From Ariolimax columbianus (lineage: Eukaryota; Mollusca; Gastropoda; Stylommatophora; Arionidae), in assembly GCA_036924085.1 (NCBI GenBank), contig JAVGWX010000011.1, positions 32,362,386 to 32,426,385 of the forward strand: DNA of 64,000 nt. The letters are read 5' to 3'. The notes below the pieces were generated by a model. That model was given only the letters and a program-made list of their open reading frames with translations. It had not been told where the DNA came from and made no database searches. The position numbers were made by a program, and so were the translations under genes. Shown one piece after another: positions 33,873 to 44,075 of the stretch. Positions within the stretch are counted from its first letter, which is position 1, and the number at the start of each line of letters is the position of its first letter.

Positions 33873-34835
33873 TTATGATTCCAATATGGCTTGTAGTTTT
33901 TCCTTGCCCCTCTTGGGATGGTTTCGGTGGCTGCTTGCAGTATTGCTTTCCATCATAGGTTTCATATTGTTATTTCGTGTGTTGATAGTTTCACACAGTC
34001 CATCTGTCAGCATTGCAAATCTGTCCCAGTCGGCTCGTCTATAGTTCCAACGTGGGAGCGGTTTTATTTCCTGAGGGCCTACTTCCATTTCAATTTCTAG
34101 CCTAATTGGCCTGTGGTCGCTACCTGCCAATTGGTCGAGCACCTGACGATCTATTTTGTGGTGAATATCCCCCGTGGAGAAGGCCAAGTCTGCAGTGGAA
34201 GTGGTGTGCATGGTCTAGAGTAGAAGCTAGGGCTGTCGTCCGGCCTATTGATAAGATAGAGATTTGTGTCTATCTCCCAGTCTTCCACTTCATCACCTCT
34301 GCTGTCTGTATCTGAATATCCCCATCTCTCCGAGTGACTGTTGAAGTCTCCAACTACTAGGCAGCTGGAGTCCTTGATTTCCATACTCGAGAGCGACATG
34401 TCTTTGTTGGGTGGGCCATACAGGTTGAATATGCGGGTTTTAGTTTCCTGTGTCATTATGTCGACTCCTACAATTTCTGCTTGTCCCGTGTAATTTACAG
34501 ATACTGCGCTACTTGCAGTTACATGTCAGTATCAGAACCCCTTCTTTGTGACCTTCTCTATCAAGACGGAAGGTCTGGTATCCTCTGATTGAGAATCTGT
34601 GGTTTTTGTTGAGGTGCGTTTCTTGGATACATGCCACGTCTATCTTACCTTCGTACAGGCGATTTGTTAGGGAAACCTTTTTGTTAAGGACTCCCTCCGC
34701 ATTCCACTGTAGTATTTTTAGGCTGTTGAAGGTGTGATCTCTCACTTTGTTGTTTTTTATCTGTTGAAGTACTGTCTTGAACCACCCAGAAGCTAACCTT
34801 CGTGAAATATCTTTGTGCAAGTCATGGGAGTTCAT
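33873..34835 (-). pseudogene. LINE-A3 endonuclease
   Basis: LKILQWNAEGVLNKK (near 34720, the first strand missing from copy 1), ACIQETHLNKNH (near 34635), a stop near 34509, NLYGPPNKDMSLS (near 34425), VVGDFNSHSERWGYSDTD (near 34365) and AGSDHRPIRLEIE (near 34120) are present. The catalytic set is complete but split in three frames. A 35-residue segment upstream of QWN is not shared with copy 4. Confidence 0.8.
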
Positions 34836-35175
34836 AATTTCTTTGCTGGCCCAAGATGTACGAATTAAGAATTAACATATTCGACGGAATCAGTTCCAAA
34901 TCGCATTTCCTCGCAGGGAGAAAAACAGTTCGGCATGCATTTAGCCGTTGCTTATTTATTTTTAGACCAACTACTTCGCTTGCATTGTTGAGCTTATTCA
35001 GGCAATGCTTAATTCCCTTGATGGGGCTGATGATGACTACGTCGTCCGCAAACCGGAGGCGGTCGAGCATTTATCCGTCTATCTTGAATACCACTATCAT
35101 CCCAATTGAGTGTGCGGAAGACTTCCTCAACGGCTGCCGTGAAAGGTTTAGGAGAGATTGTATCACCCTGTTCTG
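34830..35175 (-). pseudogene. RTE-type RT active-site fragment
   Basis: VFRTLNWDDSGIQDR (near 35120), then MLDRLRFADDVVIISPIKGI with the catalytic Asp pair (near 35060), and NNASEVVGLKINKQRLN. This is a recognisable RTE subfamily, truncated on both sides. It abuts the 5' end of LINE-A copy 3. Confidence 0.75.
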
Positions 35176-35215
35176 GATAATTACAAAGATATGCATGAGA
35201 AAATAAGAATCATTT

Positions 35216-36345
35216 CAAATGAGGAAAAAACCATGTAAATGTATTAAATATAGAAATGTAGAAATTATATTTGATGAGATAGATATTTCAAAGAGGTGTG
35301 CAGAATATATCATAGAACTATTTTATGACAACAGAAGCACAAAGCCACAATTAAAAAATATTGAGAGCAAAAAAATAATAAAATCAAAACTCGAGAAAAC
35401 AAAACAAAAATTATGAAACAATGAAAAAATAACATCTGCAAATAGTGAATGTTCAGACGGATTGGGGGGATGATAGAGCTAAACATAATGGAAGACTAAC
35501 CAACAATCTGAGATATGATGATGACGCAGTATTGTTGGCTATAAGTGAACAAGAGTTGCAGGAACTGGTGGAGTCGGTACAACAGAAGTAACGAACATGA
35601 ATTGGACATAATCACTATCAAAACAAATACTATGATAATTAACAGAATAAACCTTTTTTAGTGAGACCTGTACCAATCCTTATTGTCCCTGTCGAATACC
35701 ATCTTGGCCATACCTATTCTCTTTCTGATTTCTTTTTCACAGCTGCCTTCTTTCGTTATTATATGAAAACATTATAGTAAACAGAGAGATACTGGAACAA
35801 GTAAACAGTTACTTGTACCTAGAACATATAGTAAACAAGTGATGGTACATTGGAAAAGGAGTGAAGACGGCTACAAATGACCAAAAACGCATTTCACACC
35901 ATGAGTCACATAAACGAACATCTAGAGTCAGTAGCTGTTACGTACATTCATCATTACTATTACTATATGGTGTCGAAATCTGGACGATGATCAAACGGTC
36001 AGAGGACCAAATAAAGGCTCTTGCAATGTGGATATGCATAAGAGTGGGTCTTATTTCGTGGAATGAAAAGAAACGTAATTAAGAAGTAATTAAGATTAGG
36101 AATTGGATTGGAAACTGAAGCTTAAAGACATACAAATCAGGCGATCAAATATTGGGGACATAAAATGGACACGATATTCTGATCAAAACAGTACTGGAGA
36201 GAAGATTGAAGGCATGTGGACAAGAGGAAGACATCGTTTTAAGAGGGAGAGTAACATCAAGAGATGGACTAATAGCAAATAGCATCAAGAGATGGACTAA
36301 TAGCAAATAACATCAAGAGATGGACTAATAGCAATCTGTAGGAGT
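35216..36345 (+). pseudogene. RTE-type LINE with inverted internal segment
   Basis: IFDEIDISKRCAEYIIELFY (near 35266, pre-RT region), then a jump to LRYDDDAVLLAISEQELQEL (near 35505, active site altered from ADD to DDD). An inverted stretch lies at 35650-35765, followed by ILEQVNSYLYLEHI (near 35795), YGVEIWTMIKRSEDQIKAL and a C-terminal region. The RT core before the active site is deleted. It belongs to the same subfamily as the split copy at 36.9-50.9 kb. Confidence 0.7.
36255..36340 (+). repeat. 28-bp tandem repeat, three copies
   Basis: 'catcaagagatggactaata' starts at 36255, 36283 and 36311, an exact 28-bp period. It is an expansion of the RTE C-terminal coding sequence also present once near 50860. 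Confidence 0.85.
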
Positions 36346-36529
36346 GTACCATTAATGCAAGAAACAGGATGCTTGAGGCCCGTTGCAGCCAACCTTCAAT
36401 GCAGAGAAGGCACTTGAAATCGTCACCGTGATCATATTAGCAAGAACAAAGAGAAAATATATATTCAGAAAAGAGGGCATGATAAAACATTTTATAAATG
36501 AGAAATATCGATTAAAAATGTAAGTAAAC

Positions 36530-36618
36530 ACACACACACATGCGTGCACGTACATACAACCAAACACGCAAGCGCGTACACCTATACACATGCATACATA
36601 CACACACACACACACACT
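36530..36618 (+). repeat. (CA)n-rich microsatellites
   Basis: Two CA runs are separated by mixed CA/CG/TA sequence. The open frame across them is low complexity and not a gene. Confidence 0.8.
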
Positions 36619-36734
36619 TCACTATGCATGGCAAACAAGAACATTATGTCGCATAGATGGTCAATATAAATAACGGAGTAAAAATGTTCACGAGACACAA
36701 TCTACATTCTACAAAATATAATTGATGTGCTTAC

Positions 36735-36799
36735 TTGACTGATGGCATCTTGAAACCATTGGCTGAAGTCGATAGCTGATATCATCAGAAGGACGATTC
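36735..36799 (-). CDS. Candidate POT/SLC15-like transporter exon (TM3)
   Basis: On the minus strand, 'ttttag' precedes and 'gtaagc' follows a 65-bp segment. It encodes IVLLMISAIDFSQWFQDAIS after a split Gly codon: a hydrophobic helix with a short polar end. The split codon (G from the upstream exon, GA here) is exactly in phase with the candidate exon at 53023-53121. The joined sequence (GRFTTLLISSTLILLG plus IVLLMISA) resembles the TM2-TM3 region of proton-coupled oligopeptide transporters. The polypyrimidine tract is modest. No other exons of the gene were found, so this is a candidate, not a proven exon. Confidence 0.45.
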
Positions 36800-36904
36800 C
36801 TAAAATTATAATGTAATGCAGTGTCATATTAAAGATTGGTTTATACTTAGTATTTTTAACACTTTTTTTAACATCATATTAGAAAATATATACATGGAAA
36901 AACC

Positions 36905-38020
36905 CAGGTGATACAAGAAATCAAATTGATTTTATTATGATCACAGATTCAGAAATATTGTCAAAAACACCAACACATACCCAGGAGCAGACATCGATTC
37001 AGACCACAATCCAGTTTTTGTGATAGTGCATATACAACTCAAAATTACAGAGTGTAGAGGGACAAAGACACTTAATAAAGATAGGCCAATGCTAAAACAA
37101 CCAGATATACGGCAAAAGTACCAGGTAGCGGTAAATACGGTGAATGAAAACTTACTTACATTCATAGGACAAGGAAGGAAACAGAGAGAGGAGAATAAAC
37201 ACTAAATGGAAATGTATAAAAACTAGTAGCAAATAAATCATTACCAGATAAAGAAGATAACGAAAAACCAAGAATTAAATGGCAGATAAAAATAAGGCTA
37301 AATACAACCCTGTATATTCATTACACAAATAGATACTTACAATTTGCAGGCTGGCCAAAGAACAGTGCTTGGAAATAAAATGCAAGGTATAGAAGACATG
37401 GGACTAATACGCAATACCAGAGAAATGCATATGAAATAAAGAAACCAACAAACAAGACACATGTAACCCAGAGTGGGAGATGCATCCGAGATAAGAATGG
37501 GGCCATTTTGAACAGTTGGGCGGAATATACAAAGGAGCTTTTTGAGGACAGTCGCTGAGCCATACCATCAAAGTATGTTAATTAACGACCCAGCATCCTT
37601 AGATCAAAGGTGGTAAATGGGATAAAAACTATGAGAAAAGGGAAAGCAACACGGCCGGACTAAATAAACATATACATGATAGAGGCACTAGAGGAATTTG
37701 GTATAGATATACTTACTGATCTGTTTAAATGACATTTACAACACTGGCCAACAGACCTGAAAACATTTACGTTTGTAACACTCCAGAACAAACCTCATGC
37801 AACAGAATGTTCAGACTTTAGAACAATAAGTCACACAATTAAAATACTACTCAAGATCATACAAAAGAGAATAAGAGGTAAAATAGAGAGAGAAATTTCA
37901 GTAGAACAATTTTGTTTTTCTCAAGTTTAACGGTACAAGGGAATCAATTTTCTGTTTGCGAACTTTGACAGAGAAATAAATAGAAATACATGATGACATT
38001 TATATTTGCTTTATAGACTA
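36905..38020 (+). pseudogene. Split RTE copy, part 1: endonuclease end to RT motif A
   Basis: GADIDSDHNPVFVIVHIQL (near 36982, the last endonuclease motif), QPDIRQKYQVAVNTVNENLL (near 37100), a decayed linker, and RT start to DIYICFIDY at 38020. There the frame is cut in the middle of motif A by the SINE-like array. Motif A resumes at 39210 as FIDYQKAFDRV. Numerous stops lie in the linker. Confidence 0.8.
38010..38020 (+). repeat. Target-site duplication, left copy
   Basis: TTTATAGACTA occurs here and again at 39210-39220. In the RTE reading frame it encodes FIDY, so the duplication lies within the RT motif A. Confidence 0.85.
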
Positions 38021-39209
38021 GGCCCCTCCATTGCACTTTGGTTGGGCTAGCTTCTGAGGGCGCACAAACCTAGCATAGGTACATACAGACGCACACATTC
38101 ATCGAAGCACTGGTTTATGCGTCCTGATATCGCCCAATGGACTACGGTCTGGGGTGGAAAATGGCGCGCCTCCGCCAGTAGAAACTAGTGAAACCAACAT
38201 CTAAGCAAAAACAAATACCAAAAAAAAGAAGTAGATGCTCACGTAAGAGAGGCTCACCCTGGGGGCAACTCTTCCCGCTCTCTCTCTCTCTCTTCTCGCC
38301 TAACTTTTTTCATTTGACTCTATCCTACATTTACACTCTTGCACAACTTTCACACGCGCCCTCATGGTGAGGCCCCTCCTTTGCACTTTGGTTGGGCTAG
38401 CTTCTGAGGGCGCACAAACCTAGCATAGGTATATACAGACGCACACATTCATCGAAGCACTGGTTTATGCGTCCTGATATCGCCCAATGGACTACGGTCC
38501 GGGGTGGAAAATGGTGCGAATCCGCCAGTGAAAACTAGTGAGGCAAACGTCTCAGCAAAACAAAAAAAGGAAGAGAGGCTCACCCTGGGGGCTACTCTTC
38601 CCGCTTTCTCTCTCTCTCTCTCTCTTCTCGCCTGACTCTGTTTCATTTGACTCTGTCCTACAGTCACACTCTTGCTCAACTTTCACACGCGCGCTCATGG
38701 TGAGGCCCCTCCATTGCATTTTGGTTGGGCTAGCTTCTGAGGGCGCACAAACCTAGCATAGGTACATACAGATGCATCCAAGCACTGGTTTATGCGTCTT
38801 GATATCGCCCAATGGACTACGGTCTGGGGTGGAAAATGGCGCGCCTCCGCCAGTGAAAACTAGTGAGGCAAACGTCTAAGCGAAAAAAAAAGGAAGAGAG
38901 GCTCACCCTGGGGGCTACTCTTCCCGCTCTATCTCTCTTCTCGCCTCACTCTGTTTCATTTGACTCTATCCTACAGTTACACTCTTGCACAACTTTCACA
39001 CGCGCCCTCATGGTGAGGCCCCTCCTTTGCACTTTGGTTGGGCTAGCTTCTGAGGGCGCACAAACCTAGCATAGGTATATACAGACGCACACATTCATCG
39101 AAGCACTGGTTTATGCGTCCTGATATCGCCCAATGGACTACGGTCTGGGGTGGAAAATGGCGCGCCTCCGCCAGTAGAAACTAGTGAGGCAAGCAACAAA
39201 AACAAAAAA
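38021..39209 (+). mobile_element. Tandem array of a SINE-like unit, inserted as one block
   Basis: Three and a half copies of a 313-350-bp unit begin 'ggcccctcc' at 38021, 38371, 38704 and 39017. Each has 'gggctagcttctgaggg', a 'gatatcgcccaatggac' block, an A-rich run and a (CT)n stretch. The last copy stops after 'cgccagtagaaactagtgag' and ends in an A-rich tail ('aacaaaaacaaaaaa'). The whole block is flanked by an 11-bp TSD. No clear pol III boxes were found. A single diverged unit occurs at 49830-49990. Confidence 0.8.
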
Positions 39210-39395
39210 TTTATAGACTACCAGAAGGCTTTTGACAGAGTGCAACATGACAAATTAAGTAAATTTCTCCAAGAAATAGGTCTAGCTGGTAAAGACATAA
39301 GAATGCTCCGTAATCTGTATTGGGAACAAATTGTTACAGTAAAATCGGGAAAGTATAGTATCTCCAAGTATAGATGTAAAAAGAGGAGGAAAATG
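39210..39395 (+). pseudogene. Split RTE copy, part 2
   Basis: FIDYQKAFDRVQHDKLSKFL with the first catalytic Asp, then EIGLAGKDIRMLRNLYWEQ and SKYR, are open to 39395. The next RT segment expected (VRQGCVLSP) is found 10.6 kb away at 49995. Confidence 0.85.
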
Positions 39396-39397
39396 TA

Positions 39398-39897
39398 GTC
39401 ATGCATATGAAACCCTATTGGGTATTTGTGGACACACTCTACCTTCACAGGAAGACAACAAACTATTACTTTTCCAATATAACTAAATATAGGAACAATT
39501 GTACTTTTTACAATTAAAATATTAAAAGTTGGATCAAACCGATATTCACACTCTTGAGAGAACATAATACCTGCCCGAGAAATATGTATATTATTACTAT
39601 TAATCCCCTAAACAACTAAAATGTCTTTAGTTGTTTTTATCTATACATATAATACGCCCCAATTACCGAATTTTTTACGAAAGTCGACCTTTTAAGGGAG
39701 AAGTAAGAGCCACAAATTCTGAAAATGCATTTTTTATTCTGCTCCAAAACTCATAAAGTCATCATCACCGTTAACATCTCTTTTGAGCTGCAAGAGTTAC
39801 AAAACTATATCTGAGTTCTAATCGAGAGTATGTGAAAACAGTTATGACTTCTAGAGAGAGCACAGGAAAATAAATCGTGCATATGAAACCATGTTGG
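39398..39897 (+). repeat. Satellite-like ~0.45-kb repeat, unit 1
   Basis: This is homologous to 45774-46175, 47782-48205 and 48206-48725. Landmarks include 'ataatacgccccaat', 'gaccttttaaggg', 'gagctgcaagag' and the ending 'gaaaccatgttgg'. It is non-coding, and the units at 47.8-48.7 kb are in tandem. The series is split here by the rRNA-LINE block. Confidence 0.75.
39885..39897 (+). repeat. 13-bp flanking repeat, left copy
   Basis: GAAACCATGTTGG recurs at 47782-47794, immediately after the LINE-A GAA tail. Related 'gaaaccctattgg' motifs are part of the satellite unit, so it could be either a TSD or a unit boundary. Confidence 0.6.
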
Positions 39898-39904
39898 ATC
39901 TGGG

Positions 39905-40531
39905 GTAGTTGTCTCGCCGCCGCGAATCAATTTCATCCAGTGTTCGTAAAGCGATCTCAGTCCCGCCAGGCGGAGCGATAGCGCGGGCTTGCGGAAAACG
40001 CTCGCCTGCCTTTCCCCGTAGAGCTATTGGGGTGCGGTTTGTTGTGGTTTCTCCTCCACCGAGGTTCGCTTCTCTGGTCCGTATCAGGAAACGTGGTCCG
40101 TCCGTGGTGATTTATCTAAAGCTTATAGCAGAGCTTGACAGTTCGTCTCGCTGGTGGTCAGACTCTCGCAACGAGCTTGTGACCGGCAAATGGAAAGCAG
40201 GAATTTTGCCTGAAGGCCCTGTGTTTTCCTCGGGAGAAGGGCAGGCTGGCAGGCCAAATTGTCTCTAGTCCAAGTGAAATTCATCGCCGAGGTCGTTGGG
40301 ATCCGTTCTGCACAGAGCGCTGCCATCCCTCCTCGAGCGAGCCCGGTCGGTCGGTCGTCTGGTGCATGTAGGAGGCCCCTGTCAGGCGCTCCTAGGTCGA
40401 CGGAGTGAGGGACGGGTGGAACAACCGTCCCCCCATCCCGTCAGTCGGTCCCTGCGGCCGTCCCAGTGAGGCCTTTTTACACACCCTTCCTCCGCCAACA
40501 AGTGTGTGCTGTACCGTTCGTCTCCGACAGA
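39905..40531 (+). other. GC-rich leader, pre-rRNA 5' spacer-like
   Basis: This is GC-rich sequence with 'ggtcggtcggtcg' and C/G-rich runs, much unlike its AT-rich surroundings. It ends exactly where mature 18S would begin. The position and composition fit a 5' external transcribed spacer, which I cannot confirm because spacers are not conserved. Confidence 0.45.
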
Positions 40532-41697
40532 TATCTGGTTGATCCTGCCAGTAGTCATAAGCTTGTCTCAAAGATTAAGCCATGCATGTCTAAGTTCACA
40601 CTGTCTCACGGTGAAACCGCGAATGGCTCATTAAATCAGTCGAGGTTCCTTAGATGACACGATCCTACTTGGATAACTGTGGCAATTCTAGGGCTAATAC
40701 ATGCTTACCAAGCTCCGACCCTCGCGGAAAGAGCGCTTTTATTAGTTCAAAACCAATCGTCGTTTCCCCTCGCGGGGTTGCATGGTCCCCACTAGTGACT
40801 CTGGATAACTTTGTGCTGATCGCATGGCCTCATGTGCCGGAAACGCATCTTTAAAATGTCTGCCTTATCAAATGTCGATGGTACGTGACATGCCTACCAT
40901 GTTTGTAACGGGTAACGGGGAATCAGGGTTTGATTCCGGAGAAGGAGCATGAGAAACGGCTACCACGTCCAAGGAAAGCAGCAGGCGCGCAACTTACCCA
41001 CTCCCGGCACGGGGAGGTAGTGACGAAAAATAACAATACGGGACTCTTTCGAGGCCCCGTAATTGGAATGAGTACACTTTAAACCCTTTAACGAGGATCT
41101 ATTGGAGGGCAAGTCTGGTGCCAGCAGCCGCGGTAATTCCAGCTCCAATAGCGTATATTAAAGTTGTTGCAGTTAAAAAGCTCGTAGTTGGATCTCAGGC
41201 GCAGGCGGGCGGTCCGGCTCGCGCCGGTTCACTGCCCGTTGTCTCCTGCCCTACCGTCTGCTGGCTCTCTCCCACGGGTGCTCCTCGCTGAGCGTCCTCG
41301 GTGGCCGGCGCGTTTACTTTGAAAAATTAGAGTGTTCAAAGCAGGCCTCGGCTGCCTGAATAATGGTGCATGGAATAATGGAATAGGACCTCGGTTCTAT
41401 TTTGTTGGTTTTCGGAACTGGAGGTAATGATTAACAGGGACAAACGGGGGCATTCGTATTGCGGCGTTAGAGGTGAAATTCTTGGATCGCCGATAGACGA
41501 GCTACTGCGAAAGCATTTGTCAAGAATGTTTTCATTAATCAAGAACGAAAGTCAGAGGCGCGAAGACGATCAGATACCGTCGTAGTTCTGACCATAAACG
41601 ATGCCGACTAGCGATCCGCAGGAGTTGCTTCGATGACTCCGCGGACAGCTTCCTGGAAACCAAAGTGTTTGGGTTCCGGGGGAAGTATGGTTGCAAA

Positions 41698-41746
<49 letters not shown>

Positions 41747-41770
41747 GCGGCTTAATTTGACTCAACACGG
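40532..41770 (+). pseudogene. 18S rRNA, 5' two thirds, non-functional
   Basis: It begins TATCTGGTTGATCCTGCCAG (normal second base C) and carries the universal blocks 'aagccatgcatgtctaag', 'gtgccagcagccgcggtaa' (near 41120), 'gaggtgaaattcttggat' (near 41470) and 'gaattgacggaagggcac' (near 41715). Conserved positions are altered ('ggagaaggagcat' for 'ggagagggagcat', 'ccaaggaaagcag' for 'ccaaggaaggcag', 'gacatgcctaccatg' for 'gcttgactaccatg'). It breaks off after 'ctcaacacgg' at 41770; the last third, including the decoding site, is absent. The V4 region and 'ctagcgatccgc' suggest a mollusc. Confidence 0.85.
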
Positions 41771-41889
41771 CCAAACACTGACATGATTGACATGCCGAGA
41801 GCACTTTCGTTCGGTCTAATATGGAACGGGTGCTGGATTTAGACCCTCTAAAATCTGGGGCTACACTCTAAGTAACCTGATTGTCTCGC

Positions 41890-41925
<36 letters not shown>

Positions 41926-42250
41926 ACCTGCGGCTAAATTTGACTGAACACGCCAATACTGTAGAACGACTGACAAATTGAGAGCACTACCGTTGGGTCT
42001 AATAATGAACGTACGCTGGTATTAGACTCACGGAAGACAAGTCAGCTCTCAAACACTCTAATGAAAGAAGGCTACGGAAATCGTGTTTAACCCCGCAGAA
42101 ACCGCAGATTTCAAATACCTGGTCATTGACAAACAAAAGCCATCAATAAATTCGTCTGACCAAATAGTGAACGGTTGCTGGAAATAGACCATCTGAAGAC
42201 AGGTCAGTTTTATCCTACTAATGACAGGGCATTTGCTACGGAAAACCTGC
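41704..42250 (+). repeat. Three degenerate tandem units of 18S origin
   Basis: Unit 1 (41704-41890) starts in the true 18S at 'aaaggaattgacggaag'. Unit 2 (41891-42084) restarts with the same 18S block, slightly altered. Unit 3 (42085-42250) is more decayed. Each contains a 'ggtctaat(a)atgaacg...gctgg...tagac' module, followed by '(a)agacaagtcag' in units 2 and 3. Lengths are 160-190 bp. Confidence 0.65.
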
Positions 42251-42300
42251 TCATATCGAGAGGAGCCGCAGACACTTTGGTTCACGTACCAGGCTGATAA

Positions 42301-42370
42301 GCCAATGGCGCGAGGCTACCATGTGGGGGATTACGGCCGAACCCCTGTAAGCCGCAATCCCGCCCATAAT
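42301..42370 (+). pseudogene. 28S rRNA 3'-terminal fragment
   Basis: 'caatggcgcgaggctaccat' followed by 'gggattacggccgaac' and 'gcaatcccgccc' matches the conserved block near the 3' end of metazoan 28S (normally GCGAAGCTACCATCTGTGGG, then GATTATGACTGAACGCC). Roughly four fifths of bases agree with the block as I remember it. Located downstream of the 18S part in the natural order. Confidence 0.65.
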
Positions 42371-43157
42371 CTTAGCACCACTGCAATGGGAGGCCCCTAC
42401 ATGTTCGGGACCTGGAGCTCGCGCCCCAGCCCTATCCGGTAGAGCCGCAGAAAGAGGTCCCTGCCGTCCGCCGATCAAAGCGGGCGGGCAGCTGCTTATA
42501 CTCACCTAATACGGCGATGGGGTGCGAAACCACCAACATAAGACTTAGTTCCTGGTCGGGGTGTCGAAAACAGTAGAGCAGCCACCTCACTGTGAACTGT
42601 TGAGACTCAACCACTGACCATGAGATCTGTCCGCACACTAAGCGAACAACATATCTGTGACATTACCAGGCTTGTCCCCTGGTCAAATACACTTCTGCAT
42701 CGATACCTACCTCTGTACGCTACCAGCCATATAGCTAGCTTGCTGGACGCAGAAGAGATGCAGACCAGCGGACATTGCACACCTGCCCCACTGTGTCAAC
42801 ATCCCAGGCGGCGGGGAATGCTAGGGGTACCATCTCTGCATAGAAGCCAAGAAATTAAAGGGAGAGAGAGAGATACCCCACTCACATGCAAAGTCTACGT
42901 TTCTGGCAGAACGTGACGATCCTGGGGTACAGACACACTGGACTGCCTCTCTTCCGGGTAAACCAGTTCATATCATATATCATCTCATATATCATCACCG
43001 CACCCTATAGACACGAGTAGTGAAGACTCGTTAGTCTGGTAAGACAACTTCCATAAGAGAGACAACTCTGATCATAAACAACTGCTGCCTTGCAGATAGG
43101 CTGGGGACAGCCAAAGGCTTAGGAGGGCATCCCTACAGAAACGCCTGTTGAAATCGG
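42371..43157 (+). other. Leader between 28S fragment and LINE-A ORF
   Basis: No domain is seen. It is moderately GC-rich, with a short 'catatcatatatcatctcatatatcatc' type repeat near 42975. It probably belongs to the LINE-A 5' untranslated region, since the only other long copy in the window is cut before this point. Confidence 0.4.
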
Positions 43158-44072
43158 ATGGACGGGGCCGCAAGCCTAACAAAACAGTGCAACGTAAATC
43201 GCAGCATGATGACAGTACAACCAATCAGAAAAACGCATGGCGCTCATCCTGCGGAGTCCCGCCAGGCAGCGATAGTGCCGGGCCTCACGCCTCGAAGGGG
43301 CCCACCCTTGACTACTGGTGGTCACCCACCCATGTGCCGTGGAGTCAAGGCACATGGCTATGGGGCAACTTTTATGGACCAAAAACTCAAGACCCTCAAA
43401 ATACTACAGTGGAATGCGGAGGGAGTCATTAACAAAAAACTTTCCCTAACACATCACCTGCATGAAGGTAAGATTGACGGGGCATGTATCCAGAAAACGC
43501 ACCTCAACAATAATCATAAATTCTCAATCAGAGGATACCAGACCTTCCGTCTCGATAAAGAAGGCCACAAAGGAGGGGTCCTGATACTGACCAGAAACTG
43601 CATACCGAGTAGCGCGGTACCTGTCAGTCACACCGGACAAGCAGAAATTGTAGGAGTTGACATAATGGCTCAAGAGACGAAGCTCCGCATTTTCAATCTG
43701 TACGGACCACCAAATAGAGACCTATCGCTCTCTAGTATGGAGGTCAGAGACTCCAATTGCATAGTAGTTGGAGATTTCTACAGCCACTCGGAGAGATGGG
43801 GATACTCGGACACAGACAGCAGAGGTGACGAAGTGGAAGATTGGGAGATAGATACAAATCTCTCCCTAATCAATAGGCCGGAGGATAGCCCTAGCTTCTA
43901 TTCAAGAACATGGCCTACCACTTCGACTCCAGATTTGGCCTTCTCCACACAGGACATACACCATAAAATAGGCCGCCAGGTGCTAAACCAACTGGCAGGT
44001 AGTGACCACAGGCCGATCAGGCTAGACATCGATTTGGAAGTAGGCCCACAGGAAACAAAACCGCTCCCACGT
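43158..44072 (+). pseudogene. LINE-A4 endonuclease with native N-terminus
   Basis: A 305-residue frame starts at an ATG and has a ~75-residue N-terminal extension without known domain. Then LKILQWNAEGVINKK (near 43395), ACIQKTHLNNNH (near 43484; the catalytic Glu of QETH is Lys here), NLYGPPNRDLSLS, VVGDFYSHSERWG (near 43770; the catalytic Asn of GDFN is Tyr) and AGSDHRPIRLDID (near 43998). A TAG (Trp to stop) ends it at 44075. Two catalytic residues are therefore mutated; this nuclease is dead. Confidence 0.85.
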
Positions 44073-44075
44073 TAG

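Larger units (their letters stand above)
31103..34835 (-). mobile_element. LINE-A copy 3, long but decayed
   Basis: On the minus strand it covers endonuclease, RT, RNase H, Cys/His tail and a GAA tail (31103-31120), so it is close to full length. Above 34730 the sequence differs from the copy at 43.4 kb, so the true 5' border is uncertain. More diverged than copies 1 and 2. No TSD was found by eye. Confidence 0.85.

Noticed and set aside
36352..36615. Cys/Val-rich secreted-peptide-like frame
   Set aside because: Its composition comes from CA-repeat DNA. There is no signal peptide or spaced cysteine framework.
38188..39069. Small repeated proteins in the 38-39 kb array
   Set aside because: They come from the SINE-like unit and change with each (CT)n length. 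No conserved coding signal.
40532..41770. Functional 18S rRNA gene
   Set aside because: The 3' third is missing and universally conserved bases are changed. Only a partial pseudogene is supported.
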